The notes under the pieces are model-generated. The model was not told where the DNA came from, ran no database searches, and saw nothing but the letters and a program-made list of their open reading frames with translations. 64,000 nucleotides of DNA from Elymus sibiricus (Eukaryota; Streptophyta; Magnoliopsida; Poales; Poaceae): positions 267,696,288-267,760,287 of the forward strand of contig CM077673.1 in the NCBI GenBank assembly GCA_039707655.1. Direction: 5' to 3'. Positions 22,905-34,233 of this stretch are shown here, piece by piece. Positions within the stretch are counted from its first letter, which is position 1; each line of letters begins with the position of its first letter. The translations under genes were made by a program, and so were the position numbers.

Positions 22905-23840
22905 TAGACGAAATCAGGTTCGCAGCTAAGCCCTCGAGTGTGAACGATGTTCTCACTCGGTGTAGTTTTTAACTTAGGCGAAGTCAGGTTCGCAGCTAAG
23001 CCCCGAGTGTGAACGATATTCTCACTCGGGGTAGTTTTTAACTTAGGCGAAGTCAGGTTTGCAGCTAAGTCCCCGAGTGTGAACGATGTTCTCACTCGGA
23101 GTAGTTTTTAACTTAGGCGAAATCAGGTTCGCAGCTAAGCCCCTGAGTGTGAACGATGTTCTCACTCGGAGTATTTTTTAACTTAGGCAAAGTCAGGTTC
23201 GCAGCTAAGTCCCTGAGTGTGAACGATGTTCTCACTCGGAGTAGTTTTTAACTTAGGCGAAGTCAGGTTCGCAGCTAAGTCCCCGAGTGTGAACGATGTT
23301 CTCACTCGGAGTAGTTTGTAACTTAGGCAAAATCAGGTTCGCAGCTAAGCCCCCGAGTGTGAACGATGTTCTCACTCGGAGTAGTTTTCAACTTAGGTGA
23401 AGCCAGGTTCGCAGCTAAGCCCCCGAGTGTGAACGATGTTCTCACTCGGAGTAGTTTGTAACTTAGGTGAAGTCGGGATCGCAGCTAAGCCCCGAGTGTG
23501 AACGATGTTCTCACTCAGAGTAGTTTGTAACTTAGGCGAAGTCAGGTTCGCGGCTAAGTCCCCGAGTGTGAACGATATTCTCACTCGAAGTAGTTTTTAA
23601 CTTAGGCGAAGTCAGGTTCGCAGCTAAGCCCCCGAGTGTGAACGATGTTCTCACTCGGAGTAGTTTGTAACTTAGGCGAAGTCAGGTTCGCAACTAAGCC
23701 CCCAAGTGTGGATGATGTCCTCACTCGGATTTGTTTTAACTTAGGCGAAATCAGGTTCGCAGCTAAGCCCCCGAGTGAATGATGTTCTCACTCGGAGTAG
23801 TTTGTAACTTAGGCGAAGTCAGGTTCGCAGCTAAGTTTAT
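22905..23840 (-). repeat. 70-bp tandem repeat, about fourteen units
   Basis: The phrase CTTAGGCGAAGTCAGGTTCG recurs every 69-70 bp from about 22905 to 23830. Each unit contains an inverted repeat, CCGAGTG ... CACTCGG, around GAACGATGTTCT. Units differ by only a few bases. It lies between the convergent ends of integrase (minus) and the antisense gene (plus). Confidence 0.9.
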
Positions 23841-23950
23841 CCACACACGCACTGGGGATGAGGAAAACAAACAAAGGTAAAAAAGTTTCGACAAATAGTA
23901 TGGAAAGTAAAGACTTTTATTCATCGAATTCACTCGGATGTTCATTACAG

Positions 23951-25244
23951 GAATGACAGAGTGCTTTTAAACTAAGTGTAGAACTTGTGGAGCAGGTCCG
24001 CGTTCCACGCTCGGGGCTCTTCCCCATCGATTTCAAAATTGCACAACCGTAAGCTCCATTGTTCAGGACTTTGGAGATTGCGTAAGGCCCTTGCCATGGA
24101 GGCGCTAACTTGTGTGGCTTCTGCTGATCCAATCGGAGAACCAGGTCACCTTCTTGAAAAGCGCGCCTTCTGACTTGTCTGTCGTAAAGGCGTCTCAAGT
24201 CTTGCTGATATAGCGTCGACCTGATCAAGGATAACTCTCTCTCTCTCTTCCTCTAAGAGGTCCAGACTGTCCTGGCGTGTCACTTCTGCTTCATCTTCAT
24301 TGTAAAGTTCCACTCGGGGAGCGTTGTGGCGAACATCACTCGGCAGAACCGCTTCGGACCCGTATACCATAAAGAAAGGAGTGCGCTTGGTTGAACGATT
24401 CGGGGTCGTCCGAATGCCCCAGAGGACAGACGGTAGTTCTTCAACCCTAGCGCCAGCAGCAATTTTCAGATCCCTCATCAATCGGGGCTTCAATCCTTGA
24501 AGAATCATCCTGTTTGCCCGTTCTGCTTGTCCGTTCGACTGCGGGTGAGCTACGGAAGCGTAATTGACCCGAGTGCCCTGAGTGTAGCAGAACTCACGGA
24601 ATTCATCCGAATCGAAATTCTTCCCGTTATCAGTGATGATATCATGGGGAACTCCGAATCGGAAGATAATCTGCCGAATAAAACTGACAGCAGTAGTTGC
24701 ATCCAAGCTTTTGATGGGCTTCGCTTCGACAACTTGGTGAACTTATCCACTTCAACCAACAGATGGGTAAACCCACTCGACCCTGTATGCAGGGGGCGAC
24801 CATGTCGAGGCCCCACACAGCAAACGTCTAGGTGAGTGGGATGGTCTTGAGTGCAGATGCAGGCTTGTGTGTCTGATTCTTGAAAAACTGACATCCAACA
24901 CAGAGATCGACCATGTCTTTTGCAGCTGCATTGGCTCGGGGCCAGTAAAACCCTGCACGAAATGCCTTTGCGACTAACGTCTGAGAGGACGCATGATGGC
25001 CATAGGTTCCCGAATGAATTTGGTGCAAAATTTGCAGCCCTTCCTCTAGGGATATGCATTTTTGCGCCACGCCTATTGTGCTTTTCTTGTATAGCTGTTC
25101 TCCCATTACTTCAAAGGATTTGGATCGTCGGACGATCCGTCGGGATTCCTCTTCATCCTCAGGGAGCTCTTGCCGGAGCAAGTAAGCTAAGTATGCTTGG
25201 TTCCACTCGGGAGTGATCACCAACATCTCTTGAACGAGATCCAC
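23951..25244 (-). pseudogene. integrase of RLG-B
   Basis: The integrase joins element DNA to the chromosome. N-terminus: an HHCC zinc-binding motif in the frame 25244-24828 (H-SGTYG-H-H ... VDLCVGCQ). The core is split by frameshifts near 24830 and 24710, but all three acidic residues are visible: Asp in WGLDMV (about 24800), Asp in IITDNG (24629-24631) and Glu in NGQAERAN (24521-24523), with 35 residues between the last two, the DD35E spacing. The C-terminal GPY motif (WQGPYAI) is near 24110, after another frameshift near 24190. The stop is about 23951-23953. At least three frameshifts make it non-functional. Confidence 0.85.
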
Positions 25245-25246
25245 TA

Positions 25247-26114
25247 CAGCCGGAATATCAACTTCAGTCGGATCGGAAGGTCCGACTGCCTATGGGGGCT
25301 CTTCAGTAAAAGGGTCTTCTCTGACTGAAGGAGAGTGTAGGTGCTAAAGGAATATGCCTTTCGGAACGACCCGCCGAGTAGAGCCGATTTTGGCCAGGTC
25401 ATCGGCGACCTGGTTCTTCGCTCGGGGTATATGATGCAGCTCTAAGCCTTCAAAGTTCTTTTCCAACTTCTGGACTGCATTACAGTACCCAGTCATGGCC
25501 AGACTCCAGATATCCCATTCCTTCATTACCTGATTGACCACAAGGTCCGAGTCACCGAATATCATCAAGCATCGGATACCGAGCGAGATAGCCATTCGGA
25601 GCCCATACAGGAGGGCTTCGTATTCGGCCTCATTGTTTGATGAGTCGAAATGGATTTGAAGGACGTAGCTCAGTCGGTCTCCTCTGGGGGAAACGAGAAC
25701 GACTCCAGCTCCACATCCTTGAAGCATCTTAGATCCATCAAAAAACATGGTCCAGTGTTCGGGAACACTTGGTGCTGGTTGTTCCTGCTCTATCCACTCG
25801 GCTAAAAAGTCCACAAGTGCTTGAGATTTGATCACCTTCTTGGCTTCAAACTTGATCTCAAACGGGAGGAGTTCAATCGCCCATTTTGCCACTCGGCCCG
25901 TGGCATCTCTGTTATGCAGGATCTCCGACAGGGGAGCATCGCTGATAACTGTGACCGAGTGCTCTTGGAAGTAATGAGCTACCTTCTTCACAGTGAGGTA
26001 AATGCCTAAACTAGCTTCTGATAGTGTGCATACCTTTGCTTGGAAGGAGTCAAAACCTCCGAAATATAATAAACGGGCCTCTGCACTTTGAATGCTTTTC
26101 CTGATTCCTCGCAC
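25247..26114 (-). pseudogene. RNase H of RLG-B
   Basis: The RNase H domain degrades RNA in the RNA-DNA hybrid. The frame joins the RT by a frameshift near 26020. Active-site residues are all present: Asp in FFDGS, Glu in NNEAEYEAL, Asp in GDSDLV and Asp in QVADDLA. The connection domain (VAHYFQEHSVTVISDAPLSE) precedes it. Premature TAG codons lie at 25344 and 25290, both readable as CAG, in the linker that leads in the same frame into the integrase zinc-finger region. Confidence 0.85.
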
Positions 26115-27183
26115 TCCACAGTGAGGACAGTACTGATCACTTGGCTAGTAGCCGCGATGTACAAGGGCAAAGGCTCTCTGCTGCTCGGAGCAGCTAACAC
26201 TGGCTGGGTGGAAAGCAAGGCCTTGAGTTGATCGAATGCGGCTTGCGCTTCGGGGGTCCATTCAAAGGTATCTGATTTCTTCATCAATCGGTAAAGAGGC
26301 AAGGCCTTTTCACTGAGTCGAGATATGAATCTACTCAGGGTTGCAACGCATCCCGTGAGCTTCGGAACGTCATGCAGACGGACAGGTTTCTTCATTCGGA
26401 CGATGGCGCCGATTTTGTCCGGATTAGCATCGATTCCTCGTTCGGAAACGAGAAAACCGAGTAGTTTACCCGAGGGCACTCCGAATGTGCATTTTGCAGG
26501 ACTGAGTTTTATTTGGAAACGGCGGACGTTGGCGAAGGTTTCAACGAGGTCAGCCAGGAGGTCGGAACCTTTCCTGGACTTGACCACGATGTCGTCCATG
26601 TAAGCCTCTACGTTCCGACCAATTTGCTCTTGCAAACACTTCTGAATCATGCGCATAAAAGTTGCCCCAACATTCTTGAGACCGAATGGCATAGTGATAT
26701 AGAAGAAACACCCGAATGGGTGATGAAAGCTGTTTTTATTTCATCTGGTCCATACATTCGGATCTGATGGTACCCGGAGTATGCATCTAAGAACGAAAGG
26801 CGTTCACATCCGGCGGTGGAATCTACTATTTGATCTATGTGGGTAAGGGGAAAATGATCTTTTGGGCAGGCCCGATTTAGATGCTTGAAGTCAATGCACA
26901 TCCGGAGGGACTTGTCCTTCTTGGGCACCAACACTGGGTTGGATAGCCACTCGGAATGGAAGACTTCGCGAATGAATTCAGCAGATAGGAGCTGAGCGAT
27001 CCCTTCACCAATCGCCTTGGGCTTCTCGATAGAGGATTGGCGCAAGTGCTCCTTGACTGGTTTGACCTTCTGATCCACTCGGAGTCGATGCTCAGCCAGT
27101 CCCCTAGGAACCCCCGGCATGTCAAATGGCTTCCATGCAAAGATATCCCAGTTCTCACGGAGGAACTGGATGAGCTCGGCTTC
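26006..27183 (-). pseudogene. reverse transcriptase of RLG-B
   Basis: Motifs in order: FHSEWLSNPVLVPKKD, RMCIDFKHLNRACPKDHFPL, LSFLDAYSGYHQIRM, then a one-base frameshift near 26720, MPFGLKNVGATF, and the catalytic YMDD at about 26591-26602, then KCTFGVPSGKLLGFLVSERG and the thumb region. All catalytic aspartates are present (FLDAYSG and YMDD). It belongs to the Ty3/Gypsy RT family. A TAG at 27184-27186 separates it from the protease in the same frame. Confidence 0.9.
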
Positions 27184-28395
27184 CTATTTTTCACCGAGAG
27201 TTGTCGAGATGTTGGTCGGAGCCGCACTCGGATCGGTGGGGTGAATGTGAACCTGCTTAGTTTTGCCGGCCGACTGGAGGGCTGATTCCGTCGCCGGTCG
27301 CTTAGACTTTAGCAAATCTGCAGTGTCCACTGCCTTCTTGTACCCGTCGAGTTCGACTGTGAGTACTTGTTCATTTGCAATTTTCGAGCCCTGTTGGAGG
27401 CACTCTTCAGCAACTTTCCGATCACCGGTCACCGTGATCACACCATTCGGTCCTGGCATCTTAAGTTTAAGATATACATAACATGGTCGGGCCATGAAAC
27501 GTGCGTAGGCAGGCCTACCCAGGATAGCATGATACGCACTCCGAAAGTTAACCACTTCAAACGTCAAGCATTCCTTTCGGAAGTTTTTCTCCCCTCCGAA
27601 CACGACGTCCAGAGCGATCTGACTGAGTGACTCGGATTTCTTCCCAGGGATGACCCCATGGAAATGCATGTTACTCTTACTCGGGCGGGACATCGGAATG
27701 TCCATTGCGCTGAGTGTATCCGCATAAATTATGTTGAGCCCACTGCCGCCATCCATCAAGACTTTGCGCAGTCGGACTCCGTTTACAGCCAGATCAACAA
27801 CCAGCGCCTGCCTCCCGGGGGTGGCTATGTGGGCTGGGTGATCGGACTTATCAAAAGTAACATGGATTTTTGTCCAATTGAGGTACTTGACGGCAGTCGG
27901 AGCTACCACGTTCACCTGCCGATTGATGACCTTCAATCGGCTCTTGCTTTCGACATCTGTGTAGATCATGTTCAAGACCTTGTCGACGTGAGGGTACTCG
28001 GAATTGCGCTCACCTTCTTCATCACCGTCCTTCTCTGTAGAGGCCTCTTTACCCATCTCATGCTTGAGCATTCGGCACTCCCGAGTGGTGTGCTTTGGGT
28101 AAATGAGGTTGCCCTCCTCATCTTTTTTCGTGTGGATAGCGCAGGGCTGATCCAACACTTCCGAATTGTACTCGGGCTTCTTCTTGTTGGCCCAGTCTTT
28201 TTTCTTATTCTTCTTGGGATTCGGCTTCCCCTGACCTGGAACTGCAGCCACTTCTGCCTTTCCTAGAGGATCGGCTTTCCACTTCTGCTTCTTGCCTGTG
28301 TTCCGTGCCGATTGAGGGGCATCACCAGCTCGCCCTTTGCCGCTGCGGAGGCGGTCTTCCTCTTCACCATTGGCGTATTTGTTAGCAATTTCCAT
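27184..28395 (-). pseudogene. gag C-terminus and protease of RLG-B
   Basis: This open frame of about 400 codons continues gag past a TAG at 28564. It has a Lys-rich stretch, a C-AIH...H-TTREC zinc-like motif typical of Tat-type gag ends, then an aspartic protease (ALVVDLAVNGVRLRKVLMDG, GSGLNIIY, ILGRPAYARFMA). The active-site triad reads D-G-G rather than D-T/S-G; I do not know whether this variant is normal in the family. Confidence 0.8.
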
Positions 28396-30141
28396 GGCCC
28401 GACTGAGAGACAGATCTCCCGATCGGCCAAACTTCAGGATGAGCTCCCTGTACCGAGTGCCTGCCTTAAAAGCACAGACGGCCTGATGCTCAGTGACATT
28501 CTCGACCGTGTTGTGCAGTGTAGTCCATCGCTGAATGTACTCCCGCAGAGTTTCATTGCTTTTCTAGACACAATGATGTAACTCCGTCAATCCACCCGGA
28601 CGCTTATACGTGCCCTCAAAAGTTTTGATGAACACCTGCGTCAGGTCCTCCCAGCAATAGATGTTGCTGGAAGGCAACTGGTTCAGCCAATCTCGAGTTG
28701 ATCCCTCTAGCATAAGGGGAAGATGCTTCATCGCCACGAAGTCATCACCGCCCCCAATCTGAACAGCCACTCGGTAATCTTCGAGCCAAGTTTCCGGCTT
28801 GGATTCGCCGTTAAACTTTCCGATCCCCGTCGCCAACCTGTAGTTGGGGGGAATCTCGACCTCTCGGATATACCTGCAGAAGCACTCGAGACTTGACGTC
28901 CCCCATCCGCTCACTCGGTCTCTGACCAATCGGTTTTTATCCACCATTCTCTGCGTGATGGTAGATCTAGCATTGAGCAGCGGAGGGCGTCGGCCAACTT
29001 CCTCATAGCCTCTGGGGCGAGGGGGAGTCCGATTGCGGTCTTCTCTGTGAAGCCGACCGTCATCATAGGGCCGCTTGCCGAATGAACCACCCCTCGGAGG
29101 GGGTGTCCGACTGATGTCACAGTCGTCGCGCCAATGCCCTCCATGCCGGCCTCTCGGAGGAGGAGAGTACCGGTGCTTCCCATAAGCATGCGGACCATGC
29201 GCGGACTGGACAGTGTCAGCCCGAAGGGACTTGCTGTATATCTGCTGATTCGACCGAGATACTTCTGAATTTTGTCTCATCGTCATTTTCAGCAGAGTCT
29301 GAATCTGCCGAATGCCTTCTCCAGCCGCCGAGCCGGACGGCTGAATGGATTCGGCTATCCGAGTGGCCGCGGCTAGGTTCTCTATAGGAGTGCGAATCAC
29401 TGGGATCTTGGGCGGCTTGTCACTCGGAATCAACTGCCGCCTGGCGTAACTAGAGCTTGGTTGCTCTCTTGCTGCGCATTCATCGAGTGCTCGCTGGAGC
29501 CTCTCTAAACGCTCACGCTCAACCAAGGTGGCCTTGCGCGTGGCCTCCAAGGCTATTTCCTCCGGGGACGTTCCCGTGATGAGGATAAGGAGGACTTCGT
29601 CGCCCCTCCTTCTCCTCTCCTCCCACTACTCCCGAGAGAGAGGCTAGGGAAAATAACCGTCGGAGGGACCGTCGTCGAGGCGGCCTCCATCTCGGCCACG
29701 GGAGCCACCCACGGAGTACCCAGGGGGGCCATGATCGGTGGAATGTGCCATCAGTATCTCAGCGGTGTTTCCGCTGCTTTCACACTCGGACTCATCGGAC
29801 AACTCGTCACCCGATGTGGGCGACAAGCTGACGGTGGGTTCGCCGGAGTCGAGCACGGCGACCTGCTCGGAAGCAGGCTGCCGCACCATGACATGCTTGA
29901 GCCACCGCTGCAGCCGTGAGCGTCCGGAACGCTTGTGGCGGCCAGACGCTGAACAGGCCAACACTGAGTTGTATGGCTCCGATGACTGTCGCAGGAGGAC
30001 CCCGTGCGCTGCCGCGCTGAAATGCACAGCCCCGCAGGTGGGGAAGACATCCGGGTCCAGCGGTGCATCGTGCAGCCAGGCCGAACCGTCGGCAATGAAG
30101 CGGAGGTTGCCGAAGAGGATCTCACCGCCGAGTGCCAGCAT
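28396..30141 (-). pseudogene. gag of RLG-B
   Basis: It starts at an ATG at 30139-30141, 56 bases inside the primer site. An N-terminal region of unknown role (MLALGGEILFGNLRFIADG) and an acidic Ser-rich segment come first, then a linker with charged helices, an Arg/Pro-rich stretch and the retrotransposon gag domain (LATGIGKFNGESKPETWLED, LPLMLEGSTRDWLNQLPSS, WEDLTQVFIKTFEGTYKRP). TAG codons at 29644, 29626 and 28564 interrupt a single frame that also continues into protease and RT. Each would be CAG before mutation. Confidence 0.8.
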
Positions 30142-30196
30142 GATGGCCGGAAAAAGAAATGAATCTCCACTTGCACCGGAGTTTGCTAGAACTGCC

Positions 30197-30214
30197 GCCC
30201 CACGGTGGGCGCCA
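30197..30214 (-). other. primer-binding site of RLG-B
   Basis: The minus strand reads TGGCGCCCACCGTGGGGC two bases inside the LTR, the common Tat/RIRE2-type site. Confidence 0.8.
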
Positions 30215-30216
30215 AC

Positions 30217-30796
30217 TGTCGTGGGAGTAATCCTGACAGTAATACGGGGGATACGTATGAGTAGGCCAAAGCCTAGCTACGGAGCAAGTGTCACCCTCAG
30301 AATTTACGAGTTCAGACCCCACTCGGAAGTGGTAAAAGTCCTACGTCTCGAGCCCTGAGGCTAAGTGTTGCTTGGTGTATGTTTCTGATTACAGAGAGTT
30401 CGTAACCCCTCCTCTGGTGTCAGGGGGTGGCTTATATAGAGTGCGCCATCACCAGCCGAGTGCCATTACAAGGGTCATTAATGCTAGTAACTATCGGAGT
30501 TACTCGAAACTTCCGTGTTAACTACGAGCGTTACAGGTAACATAACGTCTACGGTATTCAATGTGAGTTAAGTCCCTCAAACGTTGTAGTGCCCGCGCCG
30601 TCTCTGCTTCTTCACGACCGAGTGCCTAAGCCAGGGCGAGTGGCTGTAGCGTCCGAGTGACTTCCACGGATCCGAGTGCATCTTGTACATTCGTCCGAGT
30701 GTTGAAGTAGTCCAGCAACTTCTGTGATCTTGTAGGATCCCACGTGTGTTCTAGATAAGAGGTATGTGACCCTACCTAGGGCAGGTGACCTCGTCA
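30217..30796 (-). repeat. 5' LTR of RLG-B (about 580 bp)
   Basis: Minus strand: begins TGACGAGGTCACCTGCCC (from 30796) and ends CCCACGACA. The inner end is sure because it abuts the primer site. The outer end is chosen as the TG/CA terminus at which sequence changes to a DNA-transposon gene. A TATA box (CTATATAAGCC, minus strand) lies at about 30430-30442. Confidence 0.7.
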
Positions 30797-31282
30797 CCCG
30801 GTGTTGCGAGTCCTAGCGCTGTCGTCGGGCGGCCGCCTCCCGGGAGCAGCGCAACGCAAGCCGGACGGCCATCTCCTCCTCGCGGCCGCGTGGGATGAGC
30901 TCATGGTCGACGGATCTGGAGGTGAAGGACTCGGATCCGCTGCCCGCCATGGCGGAGAAGGCCGGAGATCGCCGAGGGTGAGCAAGGGTGGTGGATGGGA
31001 GTGGAGGGAAGTGGAGTGAAGTGGCTAGGGCTTGCTCTGGCGAACGGATGAGGACGAATATATGTGGGGTTGATGCAGGCCAGTGCGGGCCAGCGGGCGT
31101 GCCCGGGCGCGCCCGGACTCCCCCATATCCGCCTCATATTTGGACTGGAAATGAGGGGTGCCGGTCAGCCCGGAAGTTTGAGGCCGGTTTGAGAGGCCCG
31201 TCTGGATCGCATTACTGTGACCGGTCAGTGACCGGGCGGCCTGACTGGGCGTTTGTGACGGGTTTGAGGGTTGTAGATGCTC
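30797..31282 (-). mobile_element. left-truncated DNA transposon, TIR GAGCATCTACAACC
   Basis: The right end reads GGGTTGTAGATGCTC and is followed by TTA (31283-31285), matching the GAGCATC terminus and TAA duplication seen at 37032 and 40772. The RLG-B LTR has removed the left part. On the minus strand an ORF starts MAGSGSESFTSRSVDHELIP near 30949 and is cut by the LTR. It resembles the Arg/Ala-rich proteins of small Triticeae DNA transposons, whose function I do not know. CCGGTCA-type palindromes lie at 31218-31240. Confidence 0.55.
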
Positions 31283-31572
31283 TTAGGCCCCTCCCAATGC
31301 TCCACCTTGTAAAGGTGCTAAGGTTGCCAACTAAGCAAAAAATCTGATGTGGCATGTTAATTAAGAAGAGAGAGAGTAGTATGGTGACCCAGGAAGAACC
31401 AATGCTAAGCGCGTGTACCTAGGTGGAAACACATATCTGAGTCTATACCTAATCTACTACCCCTATAAAAACACGAAGGGCGGAGATCCAGAGTATCTGG
31501 GCCGTACACATCCTCAAATCCAACGTCCTAGGTCCTTCCTATGTTTAGTACCAACAATGTTTAGCGCTAACC

Positions 31573-32369
31573 ATGATTAACCAATCCCTCGATGCTACCT
31601 ATCCCGCACGCACTCCCTTTAAAAGAAAACTGCCACGCATGCATCCCACACATGTCTTTAAAAAAAACTGCCACGCATGCATCCCACACATGTCCGGCCA
31701 TAGGTCATGTCGTCGCTGCCTCCTGCAACCCCTCACCTCGCCGGGACTGCCGCCTGTCCGGCTGCAGATCCTTGTGTCACCACAGGCCGCTCCACCACTT
31801 GCTAGGTCGTACCCGGAAAGAGCCGCGCGGGAGGTGTTGCCGTCACCGAGGACGTGGACGCTCGAGTAGCAGCCTCCACGCCGCGCAAAACTAGCAACCT
31901 CCACCGCACTTCCAAGGGAGCAACCTCCACCGCGCCCCACCCCCGTGTCGCCCGCTGCACGCAAGCGCGTCCTCCATCGGCGTTGCCACTCATCTGCTCA
32001 TTGCAACACCACCTCTCTACACGCCATGTCGCGACACGGCGCGTCGGTGGCTTCCCCTCCCCTCCGCCATTCCTATCGCTAATGCCGCTCTCTCCACCGT
32101 CCAAAGGTCATGAGCTAGACGCCGCAGACACGACGGCCTTGATCCCCTCTTTCACATGTATCTCTTGTGTCGCTAATTCTCATATCTCTCTCCTTCCTGC
32201 AGCCAATGAAGATGGCGCATTTACTCGCCCGACAATGGATGATGTGATAGGCCATGGCAGGAGGAAGAATCTACATAGGAAGTCTCTAAACAAGAAGAGT
32301 ATTTCATTAGCCTCGAGCTTAATGTTTCAAGAAAACCTAATTTATATGGATGTTGACATGGTCACCACG
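31573..32369 (+). pseudogene. 5' exons of the Ulp1-element gene (tentative)
   Basis: An exon 32203-32369 is likely: acceptor CTTCCTGCAG, a 55-codon open frame (DGAFTRPTMDDVIGHGRRKN...) and donor ACCACGGTAAGT. Upstream ORFs at 31573-32200 are Pro/Arg-rich, overlap in three frames and may be leader. About 1.9 kb of AT-rich intron-like DNA separates this exon from the Ulp1 domain exons. Whether they were ever joined cannot be told from sequence alone. Confidence 0.4.
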
Positions 32370-34233
32370 GTAAGTTCGTTTTCTAAATCACTCTAAAGTT
32401 TATGTCCCTCCCCAAGCAATTTATAGATATAAATCCAAATGCTCTTTTTCTTTATGGGATTATTCCATTATGCAGTTTAGATGCAAAATTCTTCCATTTA
32501 GATTCCAGTGGAGTTTCTTAAATATATCGTAGATCTATTTTTTTTACAAACAACTTGCAAGATTTGAGGAATTTGATTGGAGTGCTTCACATCGTGGCAT
32601 AATCACGTTGGAATTTTTCTGATCTACGATAACATCTCTGAATTCGGATTTATTGCACGCACTGATTCTACACTTTCCCCTGATTTTCGTTAACCAGTTA
32701 TACATTTCCGACCTCATGGTGGCCTATGATAATTTACATTTTTCGTAGTGGGAAGCTCTGCAATGAAGTTATTCTTGTGTCGAAGATTCTATACAAATCT
32801 GAGAGCTCTGAATGGGTTGTTTTATTTCCGTTACTGCTGCAGGTAGTATGCTTCTCACCACTCTTGTCCTGAATTTTGCCTGGATTTTTTCATGTTCATT
32901 CGTGTACATTGCTTAGCTTAATTGTACAATACACTGGTATAGAAAGTGTTGTAGTATGTTGTGTGTCTAGCACTTGTCGAGTGAAACTATCATTGATAAC
33001 TCTCTGTAATATTGTTGGGCCTATACTGTCCAAGAAGATAATTCAGATTTGACATGGCTGATTGAAGGTATGAAATGATATCAGCTTCACCTTCATTTGT
33101 TTACATACGTTTAGCCGCTGAGTGGCATCTAACATGGCCAGGTCATGGATATTAAAAAATTAGGATATAAATTCAGTTGGCATTTAGTTTTTACGATATG
33201 AAGAGTGCAATTTCTTCATATGAAACTACCACGACAACACTTGCATAAGCATCATATTTGATCCCATTGTAACAAGCTTCCATTCTGTAGAAGCTTTATG
33301 CGCTTTGTTAACTTACGATGGCTAACAAGCAATCTAAATCATTGTCTTCTATTTAATTTTTAGATTGAAAATAATGCGTTCACATTCTTTCAGAACATTT
33401 TAGACCATCTGTATTACTAATAATAGTAGTAGGAGCCGCATATTAATAGAGGATTGGCCCCAAGAATAACGATTTTGGTCTCATTGTTAACCTTTACTTT
33501 CCCTGGTCTTTTTTTCTCAAGGTCTTTAAAAAGGCCTTTTGCTTTCTGCCTTCCAGACTAGCTTTGGTGCATTTTGGATCCATCGTTCAGTAGTATTGCC
33601 ATTCATGGAATGAAATGATTGTTGTAGCAAGTAGTAGATTCTACATTTGTTCAGAAGTTAATTATGCTACATAAAAATAACCTTCGTGACTGCTCCTGAG
33701 AACAATTTTGTTAGAAGACAGGTCCGTAGGGTCGAGAACTTGTTAGGTAATCAAAACTACATGCGCCCGTCTCATGAGCTTTTTCCTTCTGTACCGGATC
33801 ATTCGCTATTCTTGTAATATCACTACCCATGCTTCTCCTAGACACATAATGGTGCTCACTCATGACCATCTAGCATGAAATGCATCTATCTATTTCTCAA
33901 TTCTTTTATCATAGTAAAAAAATGCTAGCTTATAGTTAATATTCATCCACAATTTATATAAACTTGAAATGTTACATATGTAGTTTATTTTTGGAATTCA
34001 TTTCCCTGTTTCAACACTCAGTACACATAGTGTATGTTGTTTCAGTTATACTGATTCAAAAATTCTGGATAGATTGTAGGTTAACTCACGTGATTTAGTT
34101 GGTGAACTATGCACATTCATCATGTCGATCGATGATGTCAAGTGCTTGGAGTAAGTCATCTCATAGATCCAATTGTAGGTTAATATCCATTCTTCCTTTG
34201 GCATCAGTTTTAATGCAACCAATTATTTCATAG
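32370..34233 (+). other. AT-rich presumed intron(s) inside the Ulp1 element
   Basis: About 1.86 kb without a coding frame of any length or similarity I recognise. Small exons could be hidden here. Confidence 0.3.

Larger units (their letters stand above)
20307..30796 (-). mobile_element. RLG-B: Tat-like Gypsy element with antisense gene
   Basis: Minus strand order: 5' LTR (30796 to 30217), primer site, gag, protease, RT, RNase H, integrase (to 23917), a 70-bp tandem repeat block (23840 to 22905), then the 3' part of an antisense gene (plus strand 20307-22733) where RLG-A has inserted. The rest of the antisense gene and the 3' LTR should lie beyond RLG-A and are not in the window. The gene order with extra DNA and an antisense ORF between pol and the 3' LTR is known for the Tat lineage (for example Grande). 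Confidence 0.85.

Noticed and set aside
14222..23840. Repeat blocks that could suggest a CRISPR array
   Set aside because: The units are head-to-tail without unique spacers, 69-195 bp long, in a plant genome full of retroelements.
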